From Porodaedalea pini (Eukaryota > Basidiomycota > Agaricomycetes > Hymenochaetales > Hymenochaetaceae), in contig NBAY01000112.1 of assembly GCA_002794775.1 (NCBI GenBank), positions 1 to 64,000 on the forward strand: DNA of 64,000 nt, written 5' to 3'. The notes under the pieces were generated by a model. The model was not told the origin of the DNA. It was given only the letters and a program-made list of their open reading frames with translations, and ran no database searches. A program made the position numbers and the translations under genes. Below, one piece after another: positions 13,137-24,041 of the stretch (the stretch's first letter is position 1; each line of letters begins with the position of its first letter).

Positions 13137-13837
13137 TCATACATATCACCTATTGTTTTCACCTCACATATGCACCTCGTCCGTTTTGTCTCGTTTTCTA
13201 GTTTGTTTCCATAGGTCTTCCAGCGGTTGGTAGTCTACACGCAGTAGGTAGATATTATGAATGCAGAAGCACATGACGTCGGTTTCCGGTGCTGCTGTGC
13301 ACGTGCAGTCGAGACTGGATCGGGAGGGTGTTCTAGTTCCAAGCTCCAGTAATGAGAATAAAAAATAAACAAAATACGGATAATTTGGAAGTTCAAGACG
13401 GAAATATGCACGCTCACTTTTGACTAGGTCAATGTGAATGACATGCAGAGCTATTGAAGCTGTCAATTCGTCATTTTGGATAATATTAATCGGCGAGAAG
13501 CTACATTTTACGCTTGTAGCTCTCTAAGTCTCTTTATATCCTCTTGAATCTTGCACTAAAATGTTCCGAGCTCTCTTTCAGTACTGGGGATATACTGTAA
13601 GCGATGAACGAAGTATCAGGCAGGAAAGTATGCCACAAAACTCCATATATGCCCTCTGTGGTAGAATGAAATTGATTAATATGCATACAAATTGCATCAG
13701 GTAATATCGAGTACTGCACTATATGCTCCACGCCTACATCCACCAACAAGGAAACATAGCCACAGTATTAGTCAATTCAAATGGGACGTGAAATGGACCA
13801 TGCACTTCTTCTTACTCGCAGTCTGCATCACCACACT
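13137..13837. other. Intergenic region, no supported gene
   Basis: Between the LINE 3' end and the last exon of the DUF6533 gene. A minus-strand open frame at 13,164-13,466 has possible splice signals but no recognisable domain. It may be 3' flank of the DUF6533 gene or unrelated. Confidence 0.35.
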
Positions 13838-16215
13838 TCAATCGTTCTCTACACTCCCCATCGCATGGCTGCCGCGTTTGATGAGTACATCAAGTTCCAG
13901 ACCATTATCTCGGCTCGCATTCTTAGGGCTGCGCTCTGACTGAAAGATGCGTAGGAGGAGTCGTAAGTTGATCGTGGTAATGAGCGATTCGGCGAAGGAT
14001 ATGCTGATAAAGGGTAGAAGGGCCTGAATTGATATAATAATCAATGAATAAGAACAATGATATGGAGGATGTTACAGCCATTTTCATAAGTCCTGCGACA
14101 CGTGCATGTCACGTGAAGTGAGCCGCATCAGAGCCAAAATGTCGAAAAAATAGAGTAAATGTTGATTTTCTCTGTAAATTCTGCACAGTACCTGCTCATT
14201 AAGTACTCAAAAAAAAGGTACTGTTCTCAGGAGCAGAAATATGTAAAATATGGAGCAATACATTGATTGTGTAGGTGGGTAGAGATCAAACAAGTGCAGC
14301 TGGTCTGTTCTCTCATACATTTCCACTGAGATTCAAAACTTATGGCTCCCCTACATCTACCTGTAAAATTCTTTCCTGTGTCTGTTAATTAAGTATATGA
14401 CTATACCAACATCTCCTGCAAGTTTGAAGCCAATCCATTCAGTATTCATGGTCCAGCAGCAAGATTTGTGTTCCACTTCAAGCTCTTTCCACCCTCCTTT
14501 TCTCACAACAGGTCTTGCAGAGTAGAACACAAATCTTGCTGCTGGACCATGAATACTGAATGGATTGGCTTCAAACTTGCAGGAGATGTTGGTATAGTCA
14601 TATACTTAATTTACAGACACAGGAAAGAATTTTATAGGTAGATGTAGGGGAGCCATAATTTTTGAATCTCAGTGGAAATGGGTGAGAGAACAGACCAGTT
14701 GCACTTGTTTGATCTCCACCTGCCTACACAGTCAATTTATTGCTCCCTATTTTACATATTTCTTCTCCTGAGAACCGTGCCTTTTTTTTGAGTACTTAAT
14801 GAGCAGGTACTGTGCAGAATTCACAGAGAAAATAGGCATTCATTCTAATTTTTCGACACTTTGGCTCTGACGCGGCTCATTTCACGTGACATGCACGTGT
14901 CGCAGGACTTATGAAAAAGGCTGTAAACGACTGTCCGTACGTTGTTTCTTGTGCATAATATGGTATTGAGCGTCCGGAGCACTGAGTAATTTTCAGGTGA
15001 AAAAATGAGATTTCATATAGCTAAAATGCTTAACCTACTTACCCCATGTAGCCTTGAGAAAAGACGATACAAGTAGCATCACTATCCAGCAGCGACACCA
15101 GTGAAAAAAGAAGTTTCTCACAAGAATCAAGAACAATCCATCTTCATAGGCAACCTCCAAAATCTTCTGATTAGGTAGACGAGGACGGTCCATAGCGTTC
15201 TAAATTATAAGCGCAAGAACATAGATGTCAAAAACTACCTGAATAGTTCGAAAAGTTACTATGTTAAATCCAGAGACATCTTAAGAAACATTCTAGTGAT
15301 ATTGACCCACCTGAGGTGCCCAAACACCAAGTACATATTTTGGGTTAACTTGAGCGGCACATGCCTTTAAACCGCCGATAAACCTTGCACCTGCATTTCG
15401 GTGGGAACATTAACTTAGAAAAATCTGCTTCCTCGGCAAGACATGCAATAATAAATTACCAGAAACACTCCGCACAGAGAGCGCTAAGAAAGCGAATGCG
15501 GTAGCATTCACCAGCAGTGACCCAACACAGAGGAGTCGGAGAATGCTCGGCCTCCTTTCCCAGAGCATGAACGTTCGGAAGATTACCAGACCTTGAGATC
15601 CAGTCAGCGCATGACATAACACTGCATGGAAGATCGGAGGATAAATGGACGCACAGTGTCCAACTGCATCGGCTGAAAACATGATTATACTAATCATGAG
15701 TATTACTTTCCCACACCTTCGTGGGGCTCAGAAAACTCAGAATCGTTGAGATCTTGACAACACTTGCTAGAAAGACATAGGTAGAATATTATAAGATTTT
15801 CTTTTGAATAAAAATGATGAATACCGACGTACCCAATCATCTGACAGATTTCTCGCTGATATGGTAGCTTAAACATACTGTGTTATTACAACACTCAAAA
15901 CATGTGAAACATCCAATACTCACAATTCAAGGAAATCAACGTCGAAATTACCATCAGGTATCGGTACACAACATATGCAGCCTTCGGTGCTGATATTTTC
16001 GACTTCCATATGATAGCGCGTTCGGTCTCAAAGGATAATATAGTGTCGTACAGAATAATCACAACGGCGGAGACTTGGTGTGCAATAAGGGCAAATAAGT
16101 CCAATGTAGTACGATTAAGGTACGTATGCTTGCTCTTACCTGTGAGGTATCGGGTAGCGAAGAGGTCTCTCACAGCATCCTCTTGAGAGGCATTTGCTGT
16201 TATGTTGCCTGACAT
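13838..16215 (-). pseudogene. DUF6533 multi-pass membrane protein gene, broken
   Basis: The ATG at 16215 opens an N-terminus whose TM region (HQVSAVVIILYDTILSFETE) matches the DUF6533 pattern of fungal integral membrane proteins of unknown function. Exons continue through SADAVGHCASIYPP, IFRTFMLWERR and LLVNATAFAFLALSV, then FIGGLKACAAQVNPKYVLGVW, each joined in frame by GT-AG introns. In the next exon VVFDIYVLALII is followed by a TAG (15,200-15,202), after which the same frame continues with the family-like NAMDRPR and further hydrophobic sequence. A 849-base fold-back element (14,075-14,923) separates this from a final exon-like piece ending at 13,838 (FAESLITTINLRLLL). The stop and the insertion both argue for a pseudogene. 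If the TAG were spliced out or tolerated the gene could still make a shorter protein. Confidence 0.68.
14075..14923. mobile_element. Fold-back (long-hairpin) DNA transposon, non-autonomous, TA-flanked
   Basis: Two arms of about 403 bases are reverse complements in perfect register (paired positions sum to 28,998) around a 43-base loop at 14,478-14,520. The ends read CAGCC...GGCTG, and each is bordered by TA (14,073-14,074 and 14,924-14,925), consistent with TA duplication as in Tc1/mariner/pogo-like transposition. Close to each end lies a doubled CACGTG core. There is no coding capacity, so it would depend on a transposase elsewhere. It lies inside the 3' part of the DUF6533 gene. The arms differ by scattered single-base changes, so it is not brand new. 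Confidence 0.82.
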
Positions 16216-17289
16216 CCTTACTGGCGACGTTGTGGGATCAACCTCGTCTCTTCTCCGACAGACCCCTCTACGCGTGGATATAAGTGCTTCAGGTTAATGA
16301 TAATCACTGAATCGTGAGACTCAGAAGCTATTGTAAGTCTCATCTGATGAAACGATGCGCCGGTGGCCAGATAGGTTTGATCCTGATTGTTCTCAGTACC
16401 ATCAAGGAGTGGTGGAGCCCATCTCATACTATCAGTCATGAGACGAGATGCACTGATGAAGAGCCTTGAGAGGAGATGACAGCTCAGACTACTGTCAGAT
16501 GAACTTTGATGCAGGTCCAGAACACTAGTACTGATCCCATAGACAAGAAATAAGAATTACTCCACCGTCAACGCTGCCAAAAGCAGTCGAATGCTACAGT
16601 AACCCCTTTTTTGCAAGTGCGGGCTTCAGAATGTCAAACCGTCAGGGAAATGCGGTGCACAGGAGGCAGGCCGAATTCAGAAGGAAGCAGTTGCACTACT
16701 GATCAGATCGGAACGAAGTTACTTTCACGGGTTCGATCCATCGAGATCGTGATGTGGCCCTAAATATCGTTAGAGACTGTTTAATCTGAAGGATACATCA
16801 GCATGTAAAGCCGGTGTGGAGACGTGCACTCAGTTCTTACGAGCCTGAGGTAACAAAAGATCATTTACTCCGCATCATTTCCATTAGACCCTCTTTGTAT
16901 GGTACTCCAACTTCAAGAAGTCCAGTTCGGTCTGAATTAAGCCAAGTATAGTGTTCGGCGGTAACAAACCTGAAGACTCAGAGAATGCGTCTACAAGAAC
17001 CTTACATAATCACCCTTTCATAAATTATTTTACCCTGTGTGATTGATAACCTTACTAAAGAAGCTACAGGACTCAATTCTCGTCCCGATACTCAACCTCA
17101 GATGATCACCGACGTCGTTCTGCTATCTTCATTTCTAAATCGTTATTCAAGTTCATGCAGTACATATATTGACAAAGTTAAGGGCTGAAATTTAATTCCA
17201 GTAAAAAGAAGAGACTAGTAATCATCAACGTCGCCGTCTAATGGCAGGAACTCCTCTGCACATTGGCTTGTAGCAATGTGTCGAAACGA
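16216..17289. other. Intergenic region upstream of the DUF6533 gene
   Basis: Just over 1 kb with no coherent open frame. The minus-strand frame at 16,218-16,439 has no recognisable features. The region probably holds the promoter of the minus-strand DUF6533 gene and the 3' flank of the neighbouring F-box gene. Confidence 0.4.
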
Positions 17290-18940
17290 TCATTCAGTGC
17301 CGATGTCCGTCATGCCATCGACGCCATCCGCGCTCCGAATCCAAAAGAACTTGTCTACTTGGCCCCAGTCGACAATCACCTTCCTTACGGATGGCAAGTT
17401 ATCGCGGCACATCACCGCAACAGCCTCCTACATCAGGCATGCAAATAAAGTGCAAGGTCAATATTCGGTTAGAAGGCAAGATTCAAAGATACTTATAACA
17501 CACCTTCAGCTCGGCCTCAGTTTCTACCGACTCGAAGCGAACCTCGTCCGACGTTGCGAGCATCAGTGTCTTGAGTGCGCAGAATGTTGGCGCGCGAGCC
17601 CGAAGCACCACCGAGAGCTCGCTGAGCCGTATATTGGTGTTAGTCGGCTCAAGGTTTTCGTCACCAGTAGCAAATATGAGCTCGAGTTCCTCGAGCGTCT
17701 TGACAGATTCAGAAATCGCGAAGTTGCAAGAAAACCGCGACAGGCGCATTCTCCATATTTGAGCGTCATTCAGGTAGGGTACCACACGGTCCGGGGGTGC
17801 ACCAACCATAGCAAGTTGCAGGTGATCGTGATCTATCAACTCGACAGTGCTGTCCGTCTCTCCAGTAATCACCCGAAGTAGATCAACGATGTAGAACAGC
17901 GGCAGAAAGCCGCTTGTACCTCGACAATCGACCGCCAGTGACTCCAGATCCTTGCACGTGCTTAATAGAGTATTTAAACCTCCCGTCCGGAACTGCAAAC
18001 AGTCAATCACAAGATGCTTCAGATTCCTCTTTCTTCGATTGTAGGCATGAACTATAATCTCAAGGAAGTCCTGGAGTTCCATGACGCCGTAATCCCGGCA
18101 TTTAAGCGAGAGCATAACAAGACTTGGCTCGAATGCCTCGAATAACCAGTTGGTTGCCCAACAATGCTTGGCGTAGGTGGCTAGGATGCTCATACTAGAT
18201 ACCGGGGGCAGAAACGACCGACGTTCTTCCAGGTAATCAATTACACCGTTCAGATCAAAGGTGGGTCCGGGATCCCGAATAGATAGTGTCCGAAGCGCTT
18301 TTAGTGGCTCGAGAGCGTGCAGGTTCGCGGGAGAAAGTGGAAGATTGATAAGATCTAAGGTCGTGATAGAGAGAAAATGCTTGAAGAGCTTGCCAATCGA
18401 GCGATCTATCTCTGATTTAAAGAGGTCCGCAAGGTCTTCCTCTGTCCATGTCCTGTTATCTTTCTCTGACGGTACCGCGAGCCATAAGTATATGTCGTCT
18501 GGACGTTCAAACTGCAGTTCTTCGCAATGAATATAACGTCCCACTCTTAGAAATCTGAGTGATCCAGGTGCGCGTCAAAAACTTTCGTAAGTATAATTGT
18601 CGAATGGAAAGTAAAACCCAACTCACCGAGCATTCCACGTGTCGCGAAGAGGGGCTGGAAGCATTCCATTGTCCAACTCCTCCATGAAGCGCATACGATA
18701 TTTTTCATCGGTCAGGTTTACAGCTTGAAAAAGCAGGTGACCGCAAGACACGCGCATGTCCTTGCATGTCATCGAGAGGCTTCGGATGTTCTCGAACCCA
18801 TTGTAGACAGTCTCAATGTCGTCTGCCAGAGTGCGGCAGTCGGCGAAAGGAGCCTCCGTAGGATTCGTCGAGAAGGGAGTTAATGATTCAGCAATCTGAA
18901 CTTTGAGCTCAGCAGGAAGTGCGAGCAGTCTGGAACTCAT
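17290..18940 (-). CDS. F-box / leucine-rich-repeat-like protein
   Basis: The ATG at 18940 starts MSSRLLALPAELKVQIAESL, a typical F-box opening (L-P-x-E-L). About 50 residues later comes IRSLSMTCKDMRVSCGHLLF, the second F-box helix. An upstream in-frame ATG would add a hydrophobic stretch unlike F-box proteins and was not chosen. Introns at about 18,545-18,626 and 17,430-17,505 join three exons. The body has leucine-rich segments (FLSITTLDLINLPLSPANLH, PLKALRTLSI). The last exon ends with RSADGVDGMTDIGTE and TGA at 17,290-17,292. Total is about 510 residues. The role is presumably substrate recognition for an SCF ubiquitin ligase; the substrate is unknown. No damage seen. Confidence 0.72.
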
Positions 18941-19873
18941 GATGGGGAATGAGACGAGGGGATCTGAAAAAGCGGCTCGAGACTGCGGTTCATGGATTCT
19001 TTTTAAGCGTATGACGGCAAAGCTGGCCACAAGCCACAGTACCATGCCAGGTATAGGTTGTTCTTCTACGGTCTCGTTTGTTTTTGTTTAGTATCGGCCA
19101 CGACGGTGGCACGGGAAAGAGCGCTATCGTCTGAGGATCAAATCGAAATGTTCAAGAGTATCGCCTGGACGTAGCATGAACGACACATACTAACTTAAGA
19201 AATTGCACATTGGTAAGCACCACCGGTTCCTCGTTTCGCGATCACAGCAGAATACCGTACTTGCAACCCGCTGGCGTTCGGGAATGGAGCATAAAAACGT
19301 ACAATCCGTACCAAGGCGCACTGACAGAAGCGCTTCACCGATGCGGGTCGCAGCATTGATTGCGAACCAGCGTCGAATAAGGCGACCGGTCCTCGACCGG
19401 AAAATTTTCCGTAGTAGCGTCCTTGCCCAGGGAAACATTGAAGGCGACGGCAGTAACTGGACGGTTCAGCCTTTCTATTTGCTCTCTTCAAAACTAAAAT
19501 GTTCGACCTGCGATATAACGTCAATCGAACGTTACAGATTTGGGGATCGTACATGTGCATTTGCCCTTTATTGCTCTGGTATCTGATGTGCAGTCTAATG
19601 TCAAAGGAGTTTGATATGTTAATAAATCTCCAGAATCCAGACAGGCCAGAAATTGAAGCAATGAAAAACAGTTTTGAAAGAAATCCGTGTGCCAGTTCAA
19701 GTACTTGAAGTAGTGCTTGAGAGCGCAAAGCAAGAAATTACCCGCCGCGGCACGTTTTGTTGACCACGATGTCTGTTAACACGGCACTCTACAGCTTGCC
19801 CTGATCCATCACCTGTCCATGACAATTCCATCCTAGATGAGCATCGTGCTTGCAACGTGCTTCTCGTAAACTC
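18941..19873. other. Divergent intergenic region between two F-box genes
   Basis: About 930 bases between head-to-head F-box genes (minus-strand start at 18,940, plus-strand start at 19,874), so it should hold both promoters. Overlapping open frames on both strands at 19,190-19,730 have no recognisable content. Confidence 0.45.
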
Positions 19874-21634
19874 ATGCAAATTCTCCGTCGTCTGCCTGTC
19901 GAACTCTGGCACCAGGCTTTCGACTTGCTTCCGAACACAGACCTCAAGTCATTTGCAAGCACTTCGCACTACTTGCGTGCGCTTGCAGCACCCAAGCTCT
20001 TTGCGACAATTTGTGTCCGATTTGGACGCTTTGCAGATCGATCAACTTTCGATGAAGAGTCGGGCATGCCGAGCTGGGATGAGGAGAGGGAGGAGGAAGA
20101 GGTCGGAAAATCGTTGGATGTCCTTTTGAACATGGCGGAGTCGGACTTTGAGGGCGGCGAGGTTGTCTTAAGAGACCTGGTACAGAGTCTGCGCGTGGTA
20201 GTCGTCGATGCGCGACATATGCTTGTCTTTGAGAAATGTCCGTCCTCACTCAGTCGTCATGCACTTTATTCCCATCGCTCACTTCCAGTATAGATCATCT
20301 TCGACTGGCTCTGAAAAGACTCACTAAACTACGCCACTTCTCCTGGGTCGGTGATCGTCTACCGTTAGATATTGCGGAAGAAATATCTGCTTCCTGTCCA
20401 GGTTTGCAGTCTTTATATGTACATGGGTAAGCTCGGCGGATCTTCTGTCTCTCTGCACTATACTCATCATCTACACATACATAGGCTTGAAAGCGAGACT
20501 GCACGTGCATTGCAGTCGATGAGTAGTCTTCAAGACCTCGAGCTCATAGACGTATGTGCATCTTCTGCTTCACATCCTGGCATATCCGATGGACATCCGT
20601 ATAAGGCGCTTGGGGATATTCTCGACGGAAACCGGGATTTTCTTAGGAAGCTTGCCCTGAGTGGGAGCACGATACGAAACAATAGGCCACGACTACTGGA
20701 CGTGGCTGCCTGTCTTACCCATCTCGCCATCAATGATGTGCATGATTTGCCTGACCTCAGCCTATTCCTTCGCCAGGCGTCTGCGCTTGAGTCACTCACC
20801 GTTCTGGACGTCACCTCCCTGGCATTCTTACCATGCAATGCGGATGCACTTCCAAAGCTCCGAGACTTCAAAGTCGGGATCGATCACCTCCCGAACAGCG
20901 ACAACATGCTTGGGCTGGCGAATACCCGGCCAGACATGCGGAGTCTCGCGCGGTCGCTCCTGGCTTTCGTGCGGCTTCACACGAACGTCCGCCGGTTCGA
21001 TTTCTCACTATGGCCGACACGGCAATATGTGGACATGGATGAGGCAGACGGAGAGCTGGGAATGGTTGAGGAGAATATGGGGTGGTTCTCTGATGTGATG
21101 GAAGCGGTGTGTGTACTAGACGGTGTGCAGGCTCTCGGAGTTAGCTTTCCTGCGCTAGGTGAATACGGACTGCTGGCGGCACTCGAGAAGCTAGGTGATG
21201 ATGCGCGTTCGATAGGAACATGCACGGCGCTGCGACTAGGAGGAGTATCAGATGCGGCGGTGGAAACAGCGATCGGCGAGCTAGGACGGTGTACATTCCT
21301 CGCTCTGTCTAATAACCGCCCGAGGGAGTATGTGGTACCTAAGTATCCCATCCCGTCCATCGAGGAGCTCGTGTTTCATTATGGGCTTTCGGAGCTGGAA
21401 CAGGTTTGCCTAGGTGGGCAGATGTATGATGTCGGGCAGCTTATGGATAGATATGAAGAGGGCATTAATGCAGAGGCATGGAGGTTAGAGCGGTTACGGA
21501 AGCGTACGGAGGCGGATTTCTGCAGTCTGGACGCGCACTGGTTGATGAGCTATCGGACGATCTCGAAGGAATACGAGGTCGCAGATGCAGGCGGGGACAA
21601 TGTGGAAGGGATTGATGATGTCTGGGCGTTCTGA
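19874..21634 (+). CDS. F-box / leucine-rich-repeat-like protein
   Basis: Begins MQILRRLPVELWHQAFDLLP at the ATG at 19,874, followed by LKSFASTSHYLRALAAPKLF, a clear F-box. A second exon follows an intron at about 20,238-20,292, and a third follows an intron at about 20,426-20,485. The body shows irregular leucine-rich repeats: LQSLYVHG, LQDLELID, LRKLALSG, CLTHLAIND, SLTVLDVTSLAF. It ends with a non-repeat helical tail and the acidic GIDDVWAF. Length is about 550 residues. The likely role is as a substrate adaptor of an SCF complex. It is head-to-head with the other F-box/LRR gene at 17.3-18.9 kb, but the two are not obviously recent duplicates. Confidence 0.78.
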
Positions 21635-21964
21635 CACTATGTTCTACGTGGCGTGTCTGGAAGGAACTGTGTTTCTCAGTAGGTACATAAATCTGCTATA
21701 CAATACTACTTTCCGTATCTAAACATGTTGTTTATTTGGTTCTGATGCATAGAACAGTGGAAAATAGAGATACTGTTGATTGAGATAAACGGAAGTACTC
21801 AGGGGACGAGAAATGAGAGATCAGAGGAGACGAGATAAAGAGATTCAGGGTCACGAGCGGCGAAATGCAAAAGGTCATATAACAAGAGAAGACATTAGAA
21901 CCTGCGACAGAATAATTGGCAAGACGAAGAATCTGGAAGCGAAGTGGCGTGAAGGCGTGTAACG

Positions 21965-23215
21965 TTAAGCGTGAATAGGGCTCTGGCTGACATTCTCCTT
22001 CTCAGCGAGCGCCTTGCGTGTCGAATGGGTAACGTGTGATTTGATGGGACCCTTGAATACGTAGTTGGGCGTGCATGCAGTGATGTCTGCAAGAGCACGA
22101 CGCGGCAGACGTGAGGCAATGAGCGCTCTTGGGGTTGTTTCCGGAGGTACGGCAGGCGAAGGAGAGGCGGGTGTGGTCAGACACGACGATAGGGCTCTGA
22201 GCCCATCGTCCGCATCGGTGAGGACAGTAATAGGGGTCGACGGTCGAGAGCGGACGAGATGACGGGGTTCAATCGAAGGAGAGGTTTCGGGCACGACGGC
22301 TGACTGGATGGGGGTCGCCGAAATGTTGACGCCGAAGACGTCCTTTTCAAACTGCGCCCATTCCGCCGCTTCTTCGAGCTGGTCCTGGCGGGCAGCAAGT
22401 CGGCTGACGGCTATCCGAAGGTGCTTGACGGTCGTCTCGAGCTCCAAGTTTTGAGCAGCGAGAACGTCAGCCCTTTGGGTAGCAATGTTGGTTTCGATAC
22501 GGGCGTCGTCGCGCGCACGGAGTGCGTGCTCAGCGGTGTGCTTAAGGTCACGAATCGTCAGACGATCCGAGACGCGCACTTCCCGCTGAGTCTTGACGCT
22601 ATCCGTGAGAGCGGCATTCTGGGCCTTTGAAGCGCTAAGGCTGGACTCTAAGTCACAAATTTGGACAATGAGGGCCTTGATGACATCGAGCTTCCGAGCC
22701 CCGCCGAGCTCGAGGGTGAATGTGTGCCCGCGTATTTGCGCCAAAAGACGTTGTTTGTCACCGATGTAGTCGAGTACAGAGTACAATTTCCTTGAAAGGC
22801 AGTCACTTTCTGACTGTTCTGACTGGAGCGTGTCTTTGCGGGAGACTGGAGTCGAATTGGCCATGTCGAGTAAGCCTTTGAGCCCGTCGCGCTCGTAAAA
22901 GAGGCTTTCGACGAGCTTCGAATTGGCGGCACCGACAGCATTGACCACGTATGATAGATAGCCATTTACATAGTGCGACTGTTTGAGCACGTCAGATCTG
23001 TTTGATGAATCAGAAATGCGAAAGCGTACTCTGAATATGACGACGATGCAGATGGCCATGGCGACAGCAATAGCGGAGCACAGCAGTACCCAGTTGCGGT
23101 TGCGAGTATGGTTGGTGACCGCATCGAACGCTTGTGAGAGTTGAAGACCGGGACTGGACAAAACCCGGTTGGTAACCGACCTGCCAGCCGTCTTTGTCGA
23201 TTCAACTATGCTCAT
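21965..23215 (-). CDS. Single-pass membrane protein with a coiled-coil body
   Basis: A 416-codon single-exon frame. Residues 1-42 are hydrophilic, residues about 43-62 form one membrane helix (WVLLCSAIAVAMAICIVVIF), and an Arg-rich flank follows, suggesting that the long C-terminal part faces the cytosol. From about 165 to 290 the sequence is heptad-like and rich in Leu, Ala, Gln and Arg, consistent with a coiled coil. The last 110 residues are Ser/Pro/Thr-rich and probably disordered. I do not recognise the family. Its start lies only 46 bases beyond the stop of the next minus-strand gene, so the two may be transcribed together or the upstream one may read through. Confidence 0.6.
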   Translation of the reverse strand: MSIVESTKTAGRSVTNRVLSSPGLQLSQAFDAVTNHTRNRNWVLLCSAIAVAMAICIVVIFRVRFRISDSSNRSDVLKQSHYVNGYLSYVVNAVGAANSKLVESLFYERDGLKGLLDMANSTPVSRKDTLQSEQSESDCLSRKLYSVLDYIGDKQRLLAQIRGHTFTLELGGARKLDVIKALIVQICDLESSLSASKAQNAALTDSVKTQREVRVSDRLTIRDLKHTAEHALRARDDARIETNIATQRADVLAAQNLELETTVKHLRIAVSRLAARQDQLEEAAEWAQFEKDVFGVNISATPIQSAVVPETSPSIEPRHLVRSRPSTPITVLTDADDGLRALSSCLTTPASPSPAVPPETTPRALIASRLPRRALADITACTPNYVFKGPIKSHVTHSTRKALAEKENVSQSPIHA

Positions 23216-23261
23216 TGTTGTAGCTTTGAGGCAATGAATGACGCTCAGTTGTGTAAAATGT

Positions 23262-24041
23262 CTAAAGCCGTGCGTGAGGGCGAACTAGAGTGCAATAGTC
23301 TATGAGCAGCAGAAATTCGAGGAGAATCGAGAACAACCATACGGAGAAGAGTCGCGAGATGCGGCCAAGAACGGTCTGTGCATTGTACGAAAGGAGAAAT
23401 TCCATGGGCTGACAGTTGCAGAAAGTCAGCCTCGTTAGTCCAGCAAGTGGAAGAGAAGGACAAACCGCGATAATGTTCGCCCCATCCTCAGTAGCGCACG
23501 GGATTCGTGATTTTGTGAATTGAAGTGCGCCAGAGAAGGACAGAATCTTGTGGATGATGGACGTATTCCATTTGTATGTGAGTGGGTAAGAACAGAAGAA
23601 GCGAGTGTCTTCAGGGAATCTGCCCTCACGGCCACGCAGGATGAATGCAGCGAGAGTGAAAACAGTCGGACCAAGTTGCGAGAGTCCTTGAACCGGGAGA
23701 GTCATGCAGGGAAGGATACCGAAGACAAATAGGGCACCAAGCATAGTACACACAAGAAAGAGATGACGAGAGGTTGACATATAGTGAAGGCGGGCCTGAA
23801 GAGACGCCGAGGTGGAGACGAATGCCAGGACAAGAGGCAGAACCGTGGCCAATATGTCAAATGCGAGTTTGATTGTCATCACATAGGCGAGGACCGTCAG
23901 CGCAGTGGAAAGAGAAGGTTCCATGACCAGTTGTGTCTGTACAGTGGTGACGTAAGGCGGGGGTGGGCCCAGATCGTGCGGATCGAAGAAGTCAAAGTGG
24001 AAGAACTGGAGGAGATGCGTTGCAAATTTCATACTTGTCAT
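23262..24041 (-). CDS. Polytopic membrane protein of unknown family
   Basis: A 259-codon frame starting MTSMKFATHLLQFFHF. Hydrophobic segments near residues 44-75, 92-115, 122-135 and 233-252 suggest three or four membrane passes. I do not recognise the family. A second copy in the opposite orientation starts at 63,674, in a duplicated block that also includes the upstream 2.4 kb. Conservation of the frame between copies, against visibly diverged flanks, supports real coding. The frame ends 46 bases before the ATG of the coiled-coil gene at 23,215. Confidence 0.62.
   Translation of the reverse strand: MTSMKFATHLLQFFHFDFFDPHDLGPPPPYVTTVQTQLVMEPSLSTALTVLAYVMTIKLAFDILATVLPLVLAFVSTSASLQARLHYMSTSRHLFLVCTMLGALFVFGILPCMTLPVQGLSQLGPTVFTLAAFILRGREGRFPEDTRFFCSYPLTYKWNTSIIHKILSFSGALQFTKSRIPCATEDGANIIAVCPSLPLAGLTRLTFCNCQPMEFLLSYNAQTVLGRISRLFSVWLFSILLEFLLLIDYCTLVRPHARL

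Noticed and set aside
16725..16760. GGTTCGATCC, resembling a tRNA B box
   Set aside because: One base shorter than the usual B box, and no A box or cloverleaf stems could be placed around it.
19195..19728. 177-codon minus-strand frame
   Set aside because: It overlaps long frames on the other strand, has no recognisable domain and lies in the promoter region of two F-box genes.
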